Shown one piece after another: positions 33,347 to 41,269 of a stretch of 64,000 nucleotides of DNA. The stretch lies in NCBI GenBank assembly GCA_938015295.1, contig CALLQB010000023.1:113227-177226 (forward strand), written 5' to 3'. The DNA is from an uncultured Acidimicrobiales bacterium (GTDB lineage Bacteria > Actinomycetota > Acidimicrobiia > Acidimicrobiales > SHLQ01). The first letter of the stretch is position 1. Each line of letters begins with the position of its first letter. A program made the position numbers and the translations under genes. The notes under the pieces are model-generated. The model saw only the letters and a program-made list of their open reading frames with translations, had not been told where the DNA came from and searched no databases.

Positions 33347-34261
33347 TCAGGCTTTCGGGGCAAGCGGTTCGATGTCGAACACTCGCATAGCGTTCTGGCG
33401 GAGGAACTTCTGCCACACGTGGTCTTTGAGGGGTACGTTCGGCATCTCGGTCATCAACCGCTCAACGCTTAGACCTGCGGGGAAATATCCGGCGTACATG
33501 ATCTTGTCGCCGCCGCGGCTGTTGGCGTAATCGATGATCGCCTTTGGGTAGTACTTCGGGGCGAAGGCCGATGTCATGTAGTACAGGTTCGGCCACTTGA
33601 GCATGAGCTTTACCGCGAGTGCCTCCCAGGGTTCGGCACCGTGACGCATCACCAACTTGAGGTCGGGGAAGTCGTAACAAACGGGGTCGAAGAGTTCAAC
33701 GTGCTGGCAGGCGCTTGGTAGGCGGGGGCCAGCGACTCCAGCGTTGACGATCACGGGAATATCGAGTTCGACTGCGGTCGCATAGAGCGCATACATCTTC
33801 GGGTCGTTGACCGGGACCTGCGGCATGCAGCCAGCCGGGAAAACACTGACCGCTTTGAGGTCGTGATCGGCCTTCGCATCGCGGACGATCTTGATCGCTC
33901 CCATGATGTCATTGGGGTCGACCTCGATGACGAAGTTGACGCGGCCTGGGTGTCGATTCGAGGCGTCGATCGACCGTTCGCTCAGCCCAAAGAGTCCCTG
34001 TTCGATCCCGTACTTGTCCATCTCGCCGAAAGTGATGTCGACCGGGTCGACCTTGGACGCGTCGACCGCATCGGGTGCCTCGGTGAACATGTAGCCCGCC
34101 GGCATCGAGAGATCTTTCGATGCATCGTCTTTGAGGCCCTTCACCGCCTTGGCGTAGGCAGCATCTTTGTTGTCGGTGAACGGCAGTCCGATCATCAGAT
34201 CGATGATGCCGATGCCTTCGGGCATGCCAGTCTCGAAACCAGACTTCTGTGGAGCGGCCAC
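33347..34261 (-). CDS. Amidohydrolase-2 (ACMSD-like) family protein (second of pair)
   Basis: 304 aa. Body of the ACMSD/amidohydrolase-2 group: IIDLMIGLPFTD at the N-terminus, RVNFVIEVDPND, DIPVIVNAGVAGPRLPSACQ, FPDLKLVMRHGAEPWEALAVKLMLKWPNLYYMTSAFAPKYYP and DKIMYAGYFPAGLSVERL. The usual N-terminal DxH metal pair reads DLM here, and the Asp of WGSDxP reads AGYFP. Several metal ligands are therefore missing, so the enzyme may be metal-free, altered or a partner of the intact amidohydrolase at 34996. It is three bases from the MerB-like gene. Confidence 0.78.
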   Translation of the reverse strand: MAAPQKSGFETGMPEGIGIIDLMIGLPFTDNKDAAYAKAVKGLKDDASKDLSMPAGYMFTEAPDAVDASKVDPVDITFGEMDKYGIEQGLFGLSERSIDASNRHPGRVNFVIEVDPNDIMGAIKIVRDAKADHDLKAVSVFPAGCMPQVPVNDPKMYALYATAVELDIPVIVNAGVAGPRLPSACQHVELFDPVCYDFPDLKLVMRHGAEPWEALAVKLMLKWPNLYYMTSAFAPKYYPKAIIDYANSRGGDKIMYAGYFPAGLSVERLMTEMPNVPLKDHVWQKFLRQNAMRVFDIEPLAPKA

Positions 34262-34264
34262 CGA

Positions 34265-34984
34265 TCAGCCTCCCCAGTTGGTGACGTCGACGCCAAGCGT
34301 TTTGACGTAATCGATCACAACGTCGGGATCCATGCGTTCGCTTGGCCGGTTGCGGTTATACATACGTTCGCCTACCGAGTTCTTCACAAAGGTCAGTGCT
34401 TGGTCGAGCGTGTACACCACGCCGCGTCGACACGACTCAATCTCGAACCGTTCAGCATGGTCGTGATCGATCACGAAGTTCATCGAGTCGCATTGAATCA
34501 TCAGATCGTTGTTGAACCAGTCGTAGGGCGACGTGCTCACGTGCAACAGCAGCTGGTCGGCTTCGACTATCTCGCCGTTCAACGCGGTGAAAGAGAGTTG
34601 TTCGAGGCAACACATGCAGTAGCTCTCGAGTCGGCACTCGCGACCAGCAAAGGGGGGCATGTTCGAGAAGGCGACGGCCTCCATCGAGCAGCCTGCGTAG
34701 CTATGGAACTCGCCGTCGACGTAGGCCTTTACCTGGGTCGGAAACGAGGCGAACGGTTGGAACCGCAGCACAGGGCAATTTACCGAGTCAGGATCAATCG
34801 TGCAGACAATACCTAGCGAGAGTTCTTTGTAGAGCTGAATGATGTCGCGCCTTTCGAAGCCCAGCGCAGCGTGTACATCGCCGAGGTTTGGGCCGCGACC
34901 GTGGTCGCACCAGTGCTTGTAATTGAACTCTCGAAGCGCGAGCGCCTCTTCGGTGAAGTCGAAATGCGGAACATAATGCGGCAT
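34265..34984 (-). CDS. Alkylmercury-lyase (MerB)-like protein
   Basis: 239 aa. The N-terminal winged-helix-like part (DVHAALGFERRDIIQLYKEL) and the C-terminal half align well with organomercurial lyase: SYAGCSMEAVAF matches the LYAWCALDTLIF segment, LESYCMCCLEQLSF the ARVSSHCAATGAP segment, and MIQCDSMNFV the SFCCHVHFF segment. The two MerB catalytic cysteines correspond to Cys99 and Cys165, and Cys123 is also kept. Catalytic Asp99 of MerB is Glu102 here. There is no MerA, MerR or mercury transport gene nearby, and the setting is catabolic, so C–Hg cleavage is only one possibility. Confidence 0.78.
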   Translation of the reverse strand: MPHYVPHFDFTEEALALREFNYKHWCDHGRGPNLGDVHAALGFERRDIIQLYKELSLGIVCTIDPDSVNCPVLRFQPFASFPTQVKAYVDGEFHSYAGCSMEAVAFSNMPPFAGRECRLESYCMCCLEQLSFTALNGEIVEADQLLLHVSTSPYDWFNNDLMIQCDSMNFVIDHDHAERFEIESCRRGVVYTLDQALTFVKNSVGERMYNRNRPSERMDPDVVIDYVKTLGVDVTNWGG

Positions 34985-34995
34985 GGGTCGTGGTC

Positions 34996-36195
34996 CTACT
35001 CGCGTTGGAATGCTGGGCTCATTGCGTCGGCTGGGATTTTGTCGAGCGGGGTAGCCAACTGCTCAGCCGTCGGGCCGTGTTGCGCGGCGAGTGGAGCCAG
35101 TGCACCAAGGTCGAAGCCGTACACCTTGGCAGCGTTCTCCGACAGGACCTTGCTGAGGTCTTGCGTGTCCCAGCCTGGGAAGGTGCGCTGCAACGATTTC
35201 ACGCTGTAGGGCCAGCAGGCCTCGTTGTGGGGATAGTCGCTACCCCACAAGAAGTTGTCGATGCCAAACTCGCGCATGAGCACGGCATCTGACGGTGCAG
35301 GAAAGCTGGCACCGACAAAGATGTTGCGCTGAAACGTCTCGATTGGGCTAAGCGAACCAATGGCCTCCGCCGGAATACCGAGTTCGCCAACTCGCCCGCT
35401 CTTCATCAGCTTGTAGAAGTGTTCCATCTTGTTGAGCGCCGGCTTTAGCCAGTCGGTTCCCTGTTCGGTGAGCACCAATTTGAGGTCGGGGAATCGTTCA
35501 AACACCCCGCCCCAGATCATGTGCCAGAACGCTCGGTTGGCGTAGAAGCCAGTTTCCATCATGAACAGCAGGTTGCGGAAGGGAGTGTTGTCGAACTGTG
35601 GAATTCCGCTGCCGCCAGCATGGTGGGTGACCGGCATGTCGAGCTCTTGGCACACAGACCACAGCGGGTCATACGACGGCGACGACAATGCTTCGATCCA
35701 TGGCGTGTCAGGTGAGACCCCGGGGAGTAGTACACCCTTGATCCCGTGGTCGTGACACCAACGGACGTCGGCGATTGCTTCGTCGACATCGTTAAGCAGG
35801 ATCTGTGCGAGCCCGACTCGCTGTTTGGGATACCGGCCTACAAAGTCGGCCAGCCACCGGTTATGTGCTCGAATCCCGCCGAGTCGAACGCGAAAGTCTT
35901 CGGGAGATGGCGCTGGGGCGACCACCACCCCTGTTGGGAAGAACGGCGGCACGGTGTTGGGGAACACGACCTCGGCGACAACGCCATCTGCAAAAAGATC
36001 ACCGTTGCGTCGTTCGTCGTCCCAATTCCGGCTTCGGCCGTCGTCTTGGAGGTCGCGAAAGGGGTTCTTGTAGTTGCCTCGCCAGGCGTCAAACTCGTCG
36101 ATGAACTCAGCAGCGAGGTACTCGCGGTACATCGCGTGGTTCCCGCCGGCATGACAGTCAGCTGAGATGATGGTGAATCGGTCGGTAGGTAGCAT
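34996..36195 (-). CDS. Amidohydrolase-2 family metal-dependent hydrolase (first of pair, metal ligands intact)
   Basis: 399 aa from ATG 36195 (a GTG at 36216 is an alternative). Amidohydrolase-2 metal and active-site residues: ISADCHAGG (D-x-H), MPVTHHAGGSG, LVLTEQGTDW and WGSDYPHNE. This group includes decarboxylases and hydrolases of the ACMSD/OHCU type. It is the first gene of the five-gene minus-strand operon, whose promoter region carries the TetR-type palindromes. Eleven bases separate it from the MerB-like gene. Confidence 0.88.
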   Translation of the reverse strand: MLPTDRFTIISADCHAGGNHAMYREYLAAEFIDEFDAWRGNYKNPFRDLQDDGRSRNWDDERRNGDLFADGVVAEVVFPNTVPPFFPTGVVVAPAPSPEDFRVRLGGIRAHNRWLADFVGRYPKQRVGLAQILLNDVDEAIADVRWCHDHGIKGVLLPGVSPDTPWIEALSSPSYDPLWSVCQELDMPVTHHAGGSGIPQFDNTPFRNLLFMMETGFYANRAFWHMIWGGVFERFPDLKLVLTEQGTDWLKPALNKMEHFYKLMKSGRVGELGIPAEAIGSLSPIETFQRNIFVGASFPAPSDAVLMREFGIDNFLWGSDYPHNEACWPYSVKSLQRTFPGWDTQDLSKVLSENAAKVYGFDLGALAPLAAQHGPTAEQLATPLDKIPADAMSPAFQRE

Positions 36196-36231
36196 CAAGG
36201 CCCCCGTTAGTTGCACCCCTGCGCGAAGTGG

Positions 36232-36262
36232 AATAGTTAGATACTATTCATAGTAGTTAACA
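36232..36262. promoter_or_regulatory. Degenerate ATAGT/ACTAT dyads upstream of the amidohydrolase operon
   Basis: AATAGT–5–ACTATT and, overlapping it, TACTAT–2–ATAGTA lie 37–67 bases upstream of the minus-strand start at 36195. They share the half-site ATAGTTA/TAACTAT with the perfect palindromes at 25741 and 36320, but spacing differs. They are candidate secondary binding sites of the same regulator. Confidence 0.45.
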
Positions 36263-36311
36263 ACCACCCTCGTCGTCGCCGAAGGTAGCTGTTGATCCAG
36301 GTATCGAACTT

Positions 36312-36342
36312 CCATAGTTGGTAACTATGGGCCATAGTTACC
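36312..36342. promoter_or_regulatory. Palindromic operator cluster sharing its core with the TetR site at 25741
   Basis: Perfect palindrome GGTAACTATGG–G–CCATAGTTACC (36320–36342), overlapped on the left by CCATAGTT–GGT–AACTATGG (36312–36330), giving three consecutive half-sites. The 19-base core TAACTATGGGCCATAGTTA differs by one base from the site in front of the TetR/DegT genes. It ends 20 bases before the phosphotransferase ATG and lies in the divergent promoter shared with the amidohydrolase operon. Confidence 0.85.
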
Positions 36343-36362
36343 GGGCGCTAGGGTGAGATTTC

Positions 36363-37706
36363 ATGATGTCTCCCGAGTCCCTAGCGACAGCCGACGACAA
36401 CATTGAGCGCTGGTTCGAAATCGAGTTTGGCGGTGCCCTCGTGTCGCTCGAACGGCAAGCTCGATGGCGGCCGGTCTGGTTCGCCACCGTCGACAAGGGG
36501 GGCGAACGACACGAGCTTGTGATTCGTGGCGACCGCACCGACATGCCACTCATCTACCCGCTCGAACACGAGATGAACTTCCAGCGCGTCTTGAGCAGCG
36601 CCGGGATTCCTGTTCCGGCGGTTCGCGGTTGGATCGATGCGCTGCCGGCCTATGTGATGGACAAGGTCGCTGGACAAGAACACTTCCCCGACGTTCCCGA
36701 TACCGAACGCGACGCTGCAGTCGACGACTACCTGCGACTCTTGGCCAAGATCCACAAACTCCCACTCGAGCCGTTTGCCGAGGCGGGCATCAGTCGAGCC
36801 GCCGACCCGACTCAAGCAGGAAACATCGGTCTCGCTCGTTACGAGGAGCACTACCGGGCGCTCAAAGATCACCACGACCCGATGCTCGAGTTCTTCCTCG
36901 GGTGGTTGCGACGCAACCCCGTCGACACCAAGGGCCGCGAAGCGCCGATCGTGTGGGACTCCGGGCAATTCCACCATGCCGACGGCAAGATCGTGGCTAT
37001 CCTCGACCTTGAGCTCGGCCATATCGGCGACCCGATGATGGACCTTGCAGCCTGGCGGATGCGCGACACGATCGTCGGCTATGGCGACATGGGCGCGTTG
37101 TATGCGAGATACGAAGAGCTGTCGGGCGAATCGGTCGATATCGATGCAATCCGGTGGCATCACATTGCCTTCACCCTCTCAAACCAGTTGGCGTTCAGTT
37201 CGGCGTTGAAGCACCCGGCGGAGGCTTCAGACCTGATGACCAACCTCCAGTGGTGCTACGAGACCAACCTGTTCGCAACTGAAGCGCTCGCTGATGAACT
37301 TGGTGTCGAGCTCGCCACAGTCGAGCCAGTGGAATCCCGGTGGTCAGAGGCTGCTCCCGGTCACCTGCACATGGTGCGGGCGTTGCGGAACATGACCACC
37401 GACGACCGTTTCCTGCAACACGAACTTCGTACGATGTTTCGCCTCGCCCGACACTTGCAGCGGCGCGACGAGATCGGCGATGCGGTCGCTGAAGCCGACC
37501 TCGATGACTTGGAACAACTGTTGGGATCACGGCCAGAGACGTGGCGCGAGGGCGAAGCCAAACTCGAGCGGTTTGTGCTCGATGACGACGGCCGCAACGA
37601 CGAACAGATCCTGCACGTTCTGCATCGGCGCAACCTCCGGGCTCATATGTTGCTCGGGCCTGCCGGGTCAGCCATGACCCGCCACCATACGATTCAGCGG
37701 TTCTGA
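36363..37706 (+). CDS. APH-like phosphotransferase family protein with altered catalytic loop
   Basis: 447 aa, longer than the usual 300–350. The N-lobe RPVWFATVDKGGERHELVIRGDR, Glu in LEHEMNFQRVLSSAGIPVPAV and hinge YVMDKVAG are kinase-like. In the C-lobe the catalytic HGDxxxxN loop reads VWDSGQFHH: Asp remains, the preceding His and the following Asn are lost. It is followed by AILDLELGHIGDPMMDLA (Asp-Leu-Glu in the magnesium position). About 100 extra C-terminal helical residues follow. It may phosphorylate a small molecule or CoA-linked substrate. It is controlled from the palindrome 20 bases upstream. Confidence 0.8.
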   Translation: MMSPESLATADDNIERWFEIEFGGALVSLERQARWRPVWFATVDKGGERHELVIRGDRTDMPLIYPLEHEMNFQRVLSSAGIPVPAVRGWIDALPAYVMDKVAGQEHFPDVPDTERDAAVDDYLRLLAKIHKLPLEPFAEAGISRAADPTQAGNIGLARYEEHYRALKDHHDPMLEFFLGWLRRNPVDTKGREAPIVWDSGQFHHADGKIVAILDLELGHIGDPMMDLAAWRMRDTIVGYGDMGALYARYEELSGESVDIDAIRWHHIAFTLSNQLAFSSALKHPAEASDLMTNLQWCYETNLFATEALADELGVELATVEPVESRWSEAAPGHLHMVRALRNMTTDDRFLQHELRTMFRLARHLQRRDEIGDAVAEADLDDLEQLLGSRPETWREGEAKLERFVLDDDGRNDEQILHVLHRRNLRAHMLLGPAGSAMTRHHTIQRF

Positions 37707-39115
37707 GCTGTCCCGAGCTCGTCGGCGGTTCCCCGACTACTGACAACCCATGCGGAGGCGGAAACTGCGAGCAAGACTAACGTTGGTAGCCACTGCAGTT
37801 GACGCACCCATTCGCGCTCGGCGAACGCCTGAGGGTCCTCGTAGGTCAGGTACGAAAAGATCAGCGTTGCGGCAAGGTAGAACCAGGGCAACAAGAGCAA
37901 CCAACGCCGAACTGGCTCATCGGCTGCAGGAGCAACAAAAACCAGAAGCGCGAAGAACAAAAGGGTGTACCAGGGATGCAACACCGGTGTCAGCAGGACA
38001 TAGATGCCAACGGCGACCGCTGAAAGCCGTAGCGTCCGACGAACGTCGCTGTCAGATGAGGCCGAACGGGCCTTCACCCAGACCCCTCCGATTAGCACTA
38101 CAACACTCGCGCCGACGACGAGGCGGGTGAGGGCAACCGGTTCGTTCCACCCTTTGTCGTCGAGGCCCCGGCCACCAATCCATGTCTCGAGCCAGTGGTA
38201 TATGCCGCTGTTGAACCGGAAGAACTCGGTGTACGCGCGCGCCGAACCGAAGACGCCTGAACCCGTTGGCTCTCCAGTCAGGCCATAGCCAGGACCAAAA
38301 CCCCACGGGATCACGACGCACACGGCGACGATCACAAACATCGCTCGCTGGCGCCATGTCCAGCGCCAAAAGAGCACCGGAAGCACAAGGACTGGAAGCG
38401 GTCGGGTGAGGGTTGCCAACGCGAGAAGAACAGGTCCAGAGAGTCCTCCCCTTCGTTCAAAGGTTGCAACCAATGCCGCCATCGTCAACGCCATCATCAG
38501 TGCGTCGAGATGCGCACCGTGGGCAATTTCGACAATCACCAGCGGGTTCCACAGATAAAGCAACACACGCTTGGTCGGAAGCTGTGCGAGTTTGAGAAGC
38601 CGCAAAACAAGTGCGGCGACCAACAGGTCGAAACCCACCATGATCAGCTGCATCGTCAACGGCGACGAAGGAAACACCAGCCCAGCAAATCCGAACACGC
38701 CGTGAGCCGTTGGCAGATACGGCGAGCTCAGGTCAGGGTTGTTCGCCAACGCCCGGACCGGAATCTCGTACGCGTCAAGGGCCGGGTCGTTGATGACGTA
38801 GGAGTAGGGGTTGACACCTTCGCTCAGAAGGTGGCCGTCCCATAAATACCGGTACACATCGTCGCTCAGCGACGGCGAGGTCGTCAGCATCACCAGGCGC
38901 AGCAGCACCGGCACCGCCCACAGCCAAACAACGGGGGTCTCCCGTTCTTCATTTCCCCAGGCGGCAAGCGCGAACCCGGCGAACGCTACGAGGTACCAGA
39001 CGATGGTCTGGTCGACCACGCCAGCTCGAAGGGTTCCCTCGGCCGCGTCGAGGACAGCCAGCGCGCCGAACCCCAGCAGAAGCAGCGCTGCTCCGAGCCA
39101 AGATTTAGTACGCAA
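37694..39115 (-). CDS. GT-C fold membrane glycosyltransferase (GT87/mannosyltransferase-like)
   Basis: 473 aa with about 11–12 membrane helices. The first large loop carries an acidic pair in SLSDDVYRYLWDGHLLSEGVNPY, the typical GT-C catalytic site using polyprenyl-phosphate sugars. Later WNPLVIVEIAHGAHLDALMMA and LTRPLPVLVLPVLFWRW match actinobacterial DUF2029/MptB-like alpha-mannosyltransferases. A cell-envelope role is inferred. Its tail overlaps the convergent phosphotransferase by 13 bases, and its start overlaps the SMP-30 gene's stop by 11. Confidence 0.82.
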   Translation of the reverse strand: MRTKSWLGAALLLLGFGALAVLDAAEGTLRAGVVDQTIVWYLVAFAGFALAAWGNEERETPVVWLWAVPVLLRLVMLTTSPSLSDDVYRYLWDGHLLSEGVNPYSYVINDPALDAYEIPVRALANNPDLSSPYLPTAHGVFGFAGLVFPSSPLTMQLIMVGFDLLVAALVLRLLKLAQLPTKRVLLYLWNPLVIVEIAHGAHLDALMMALTMAALVATFERRGGLSGPVLLALATLTRPLPVLVLPVLFWRWTWRQRAMFVIVAVCVVIPWGFGPGYGLTGEPTGSGVFGSARAYTEFFRFNSGIYHWLETWIGGRGLDDKGWNEPVALTRLVVGASVVVLIGGVWVKARSASSDSDVRRTLRLSAVAVGIYVLLTPVLHPWYTLLFFALLVFVAPAADEPVRRWLLLLPWFYLAATLIFSYLTYEDPQAFAEREWVRQLQWLPTLVLLAVSASAWVVSSRGTADELGTAQNR

Positions 39116-40040
39116 GCGCGAGCCCTGGGGTCTCCCAATCGCAGCACACCAGTTGGCCAGTGCCCGACAACGTGATGAACGCCGTAGCGAGATCTTCGCC
39201 GCCGAAACAGATGTTGGTGGTGAACGGATCGTTGGTAGAGAAGTGGCGCGGCTCGGTTCCTGTGGGCGGGATCACCAGAATTCCGCCCCGACGTAGCGTG
39301 GCGACACAAACGTTGCCGTCGCCGTCGACAGCCAGCGAGTCGAAGAGCATTCCGCCACCGGGATTGGCCAGCAGACCGCCGCGATGATGTTTGCCCTTAT
39401 ATCCAGCGATCTGTCCAGGCCCTTCAAGGTCCCAGACGTGCACGCTGCCTTCGTGTGTATCGGCGGCGTACACCCGGTCACCCCTGGGCGAGAGACCAAC
39501 GCCATTGGGAGACATCAGAGGATGTACCAACTCTTCAACGTGAGAGCCATCGACCTTCGCGTAATACAGCCCTCCCCTATCGCGTTCTCGTGGCCGGTTC
39601 TTGCCGTGGTCGGTGAACCAAAAACCACCCTCGCCATCGAATACCAGATCGTTCGGGCCACACAAACGATGGCCATCGACGTGGGTGTACAGCTCTTCGA
39701 CCTCACCGGTCTCGACATCGACCCGTTGAATCGATCCACCCGCGTAGTCGGCTGCCTGATTCCCCGGAACGGTCAGTCCACTGATCGTTGACCACTCGAA
39801 CCCTCCGTTGTTGCACACATACATCTTTCCGTCCGGGCCCAGTGCAGCGCCGTTGGGCCCGCCACCGCACGCGGCCACAACGTCGACGTGTCCGTCGGCC
39901 GCAACACGAGTCAGTGTTCCGCGTTTGATCTCAACGAGGATCACCGCACCATCGGGCATCCACACCGGGCCCTCGGGGAACTCAAGACCAGCGGCTAGCT
40001 GTGTCGTCGGCAACTCGGTGCTTGCGATCGCTCTCTCCAT
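39105..40040 (-). CDS. SMP-30/gluconolactonase/LRE-like beta-propeller protein
   Basis: 311 aa from ATG 40040. It starts with LEFPEGPVWMPDGAVILVEI (metal Glu in FPEGP). Blades CNNGGFEW, GPNDLVFDGEGGFWFTDHGKN (Asn/Asp ligands) and MSPNGVGLSPRGDRVYAADTHEG (Asn, Asp) carry the calcium/zinc ligands of the SMP-30 lactonase family. The enzyme hydrolyses sugar or other lactones; substrate unknown. It is close upstream of and overlapping with the GT-C gene, and diverges from the P450 gene across 46 bases. Confidence 0.88.
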   Translation of the reverse strand: MERAIASTELPTTQLAAGLEFPEGPVWMPDGAVILVEIKRGTLTRVAADGHVDVVAACGGGPNGAALGPDGKMYVCNNGGFEWSTISGLTVPGNQAADYAGGSIQRVDVETGEVEELYTHVDGHRLCGPNDLVFDGEGGFWFTDHGKNRPRERDRGGLYYAKVDGSHVEELVHPLMSPNGVGLSPRGDRVYAADTHEGSVHVWDLEGPGQIAGYKGKHHRGGLLANPGGGMLFDSLAVDGDGNVCVATLRRGGILVIPPTGTEPRHFSTNDPFTTNICFGGEDLATAFITLSGTGQLVCCDWETPGLALAY

Positions 40041-40086
40041 CCCAAGAGCTTTCCATCTTCGGCGGGGCAACGGGTAACGTCCCCGT

Positions 40087-41265
40087 ATGGCTCACCCCAA
40101 ACCGTCGACCGATGTCCTCGACCCCACCTGGTGGCAGGCAGACCCGCAAGACGCCTATCGCGAGCTGCTCGACTATCCCGGGCTGTGGCGCGACGAGCAA
40201 AGTGGCTTCCTTCTCGCAGCGCGACATGCCGATGTCCTTGCGGTCGAACGCGACGCGGCAACGTTCTCGAGCAGGTCGCACTACCGCGTCGAACCGTCGG
40301 TCGAGGAGGAGACGATGATCAGCCACGACGACCCAACACATCTCGGTCAACGGCGCATGATCAACCGGCGTTTCACACCCCGCGCCGTGCGTGAACATGG
40401 CGACCACTACCGGTCGATGATCCAGACGTTGGTCGACGAGGCAATCGTCGAGCAGGCAACCAACGGCCATATCGAGGTCGTCGACGCCTTGGCGGCGCAG
40501 CTTCCAGGACGCATCACCGGCGAGCTGCTGGGGTTCGGTCAAGAACGGTGGCGCGACGTCAAAAGTTGGAGCGAACGACAGATGCGCATAGACCGCCGCT
40601 ATGTCGATGAGGTCGTACTCAACGATCTGATGGCCAGCATTCAAGAATGGGCTGAGGTGATGACCGAGATCCTGCCGCAACGGTTCGCCGAACCCCAAGA
40701 CGACCTCTTCAGCGACTGGCTCACTGCTGGCATGGATCCACACACGATGGTCCAAGAAACCGGGCTGATGATCGCCGGCGGGGCCGAAACGACCCGCACC
40801 GTCATCGCCCACGGTCTACGAAAACTCGCCGACCATCCAGAGGTGTGGGAGTTTCTCGCCGAAGATCCCCAGCGTGTTGTTCCCGCCGTTGAAGAACTCA
40901 TTCGGTGGGTTACCCCGCTCAACAACATGTTCCGCCGGGCAACCGTCGACACCGAAATCGCAGGCACGCAGGTATACGAGGGCGACCGGATCGCGCTGGT
41001 CTACCCGGCAGCCAACCGAGATCCAGCCGTGTTTGACCGCCCCAACGAATTCGACGTGACCCGCGATCCGAACCCCCACATTGCCTTTGGGCATGGCACC
41101 CATTTCTGCCTCGGCGCAAACCTCGCCCGGCTCGAGCTTCGCCTACTGTTCGAGGAGCTGACCCAGCGCATTACCAACCTGTCGGTGGTGGCAGAACCCG
41201 ATATAGAGCCAAATATCTTTGCTCGGGCCGTGAGAACATTCGAGCTGCGTTTCGACCTACGGTAA
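40087..41265 (+). CDS. Cytochrome P450
   Basis: 392 aa soluble actinobacterial type. I-helix GGAETTR (acid–Thr oxygen activation), ExxR in EELIRW, and haem-binding loop FGHGTHFCLGANLARLE with the proximal Cys near residue 345. HDDPTHLGQRRMINRRF in helix C is also typical. CYP family cannot be assigned by eye. It is four bases from an alpha/beta hydrolase; no ferredoxin or reductase gene is adjacent, so electrons come from elsewhere. Confidence 0.95.
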   Translation: MAHPKPSTDVLDPTWWQADPQDAYRELLDYPGLWRDEQSGFLLAARHADVLAVERDAATFSSRSHYRVEPSVEEETMISHDDPTHLGQRRMINRRFTPRAVREHGDHYRSMIQTLVDEAIVEQATNGHIEVVDALAAQLPGRITGELLGFGQERWRDVKSWSERQMRIDRRYVDEVVLNDLMASIQEWAEVMTEILPQRFAEPQDDLFSDWLTAGMDPHTMVQETGLMIAGGAETTRTVIAHGLRKLADHPEVWEFLAEDPQRVVPAVEELIRWVTPLNNMFRRATVDTEIAGTQVYEGDRIALVYPAANRDPAVFDRPNEFDVTRDPNPHIAFGHGTHFCLGANLARLELRLLFEELTQRITNLSVVAEPDIEPNIFARAVRTFELRFDLR

Positions 41266-41269
41266 AGCC

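Noticed and set aside
33863..34816. 317-codon plus-strand frame across the MerB-like and amidohydrolase genes
   Set aside because: It crosses two clear minus-strand genes and has no recognisable domain.
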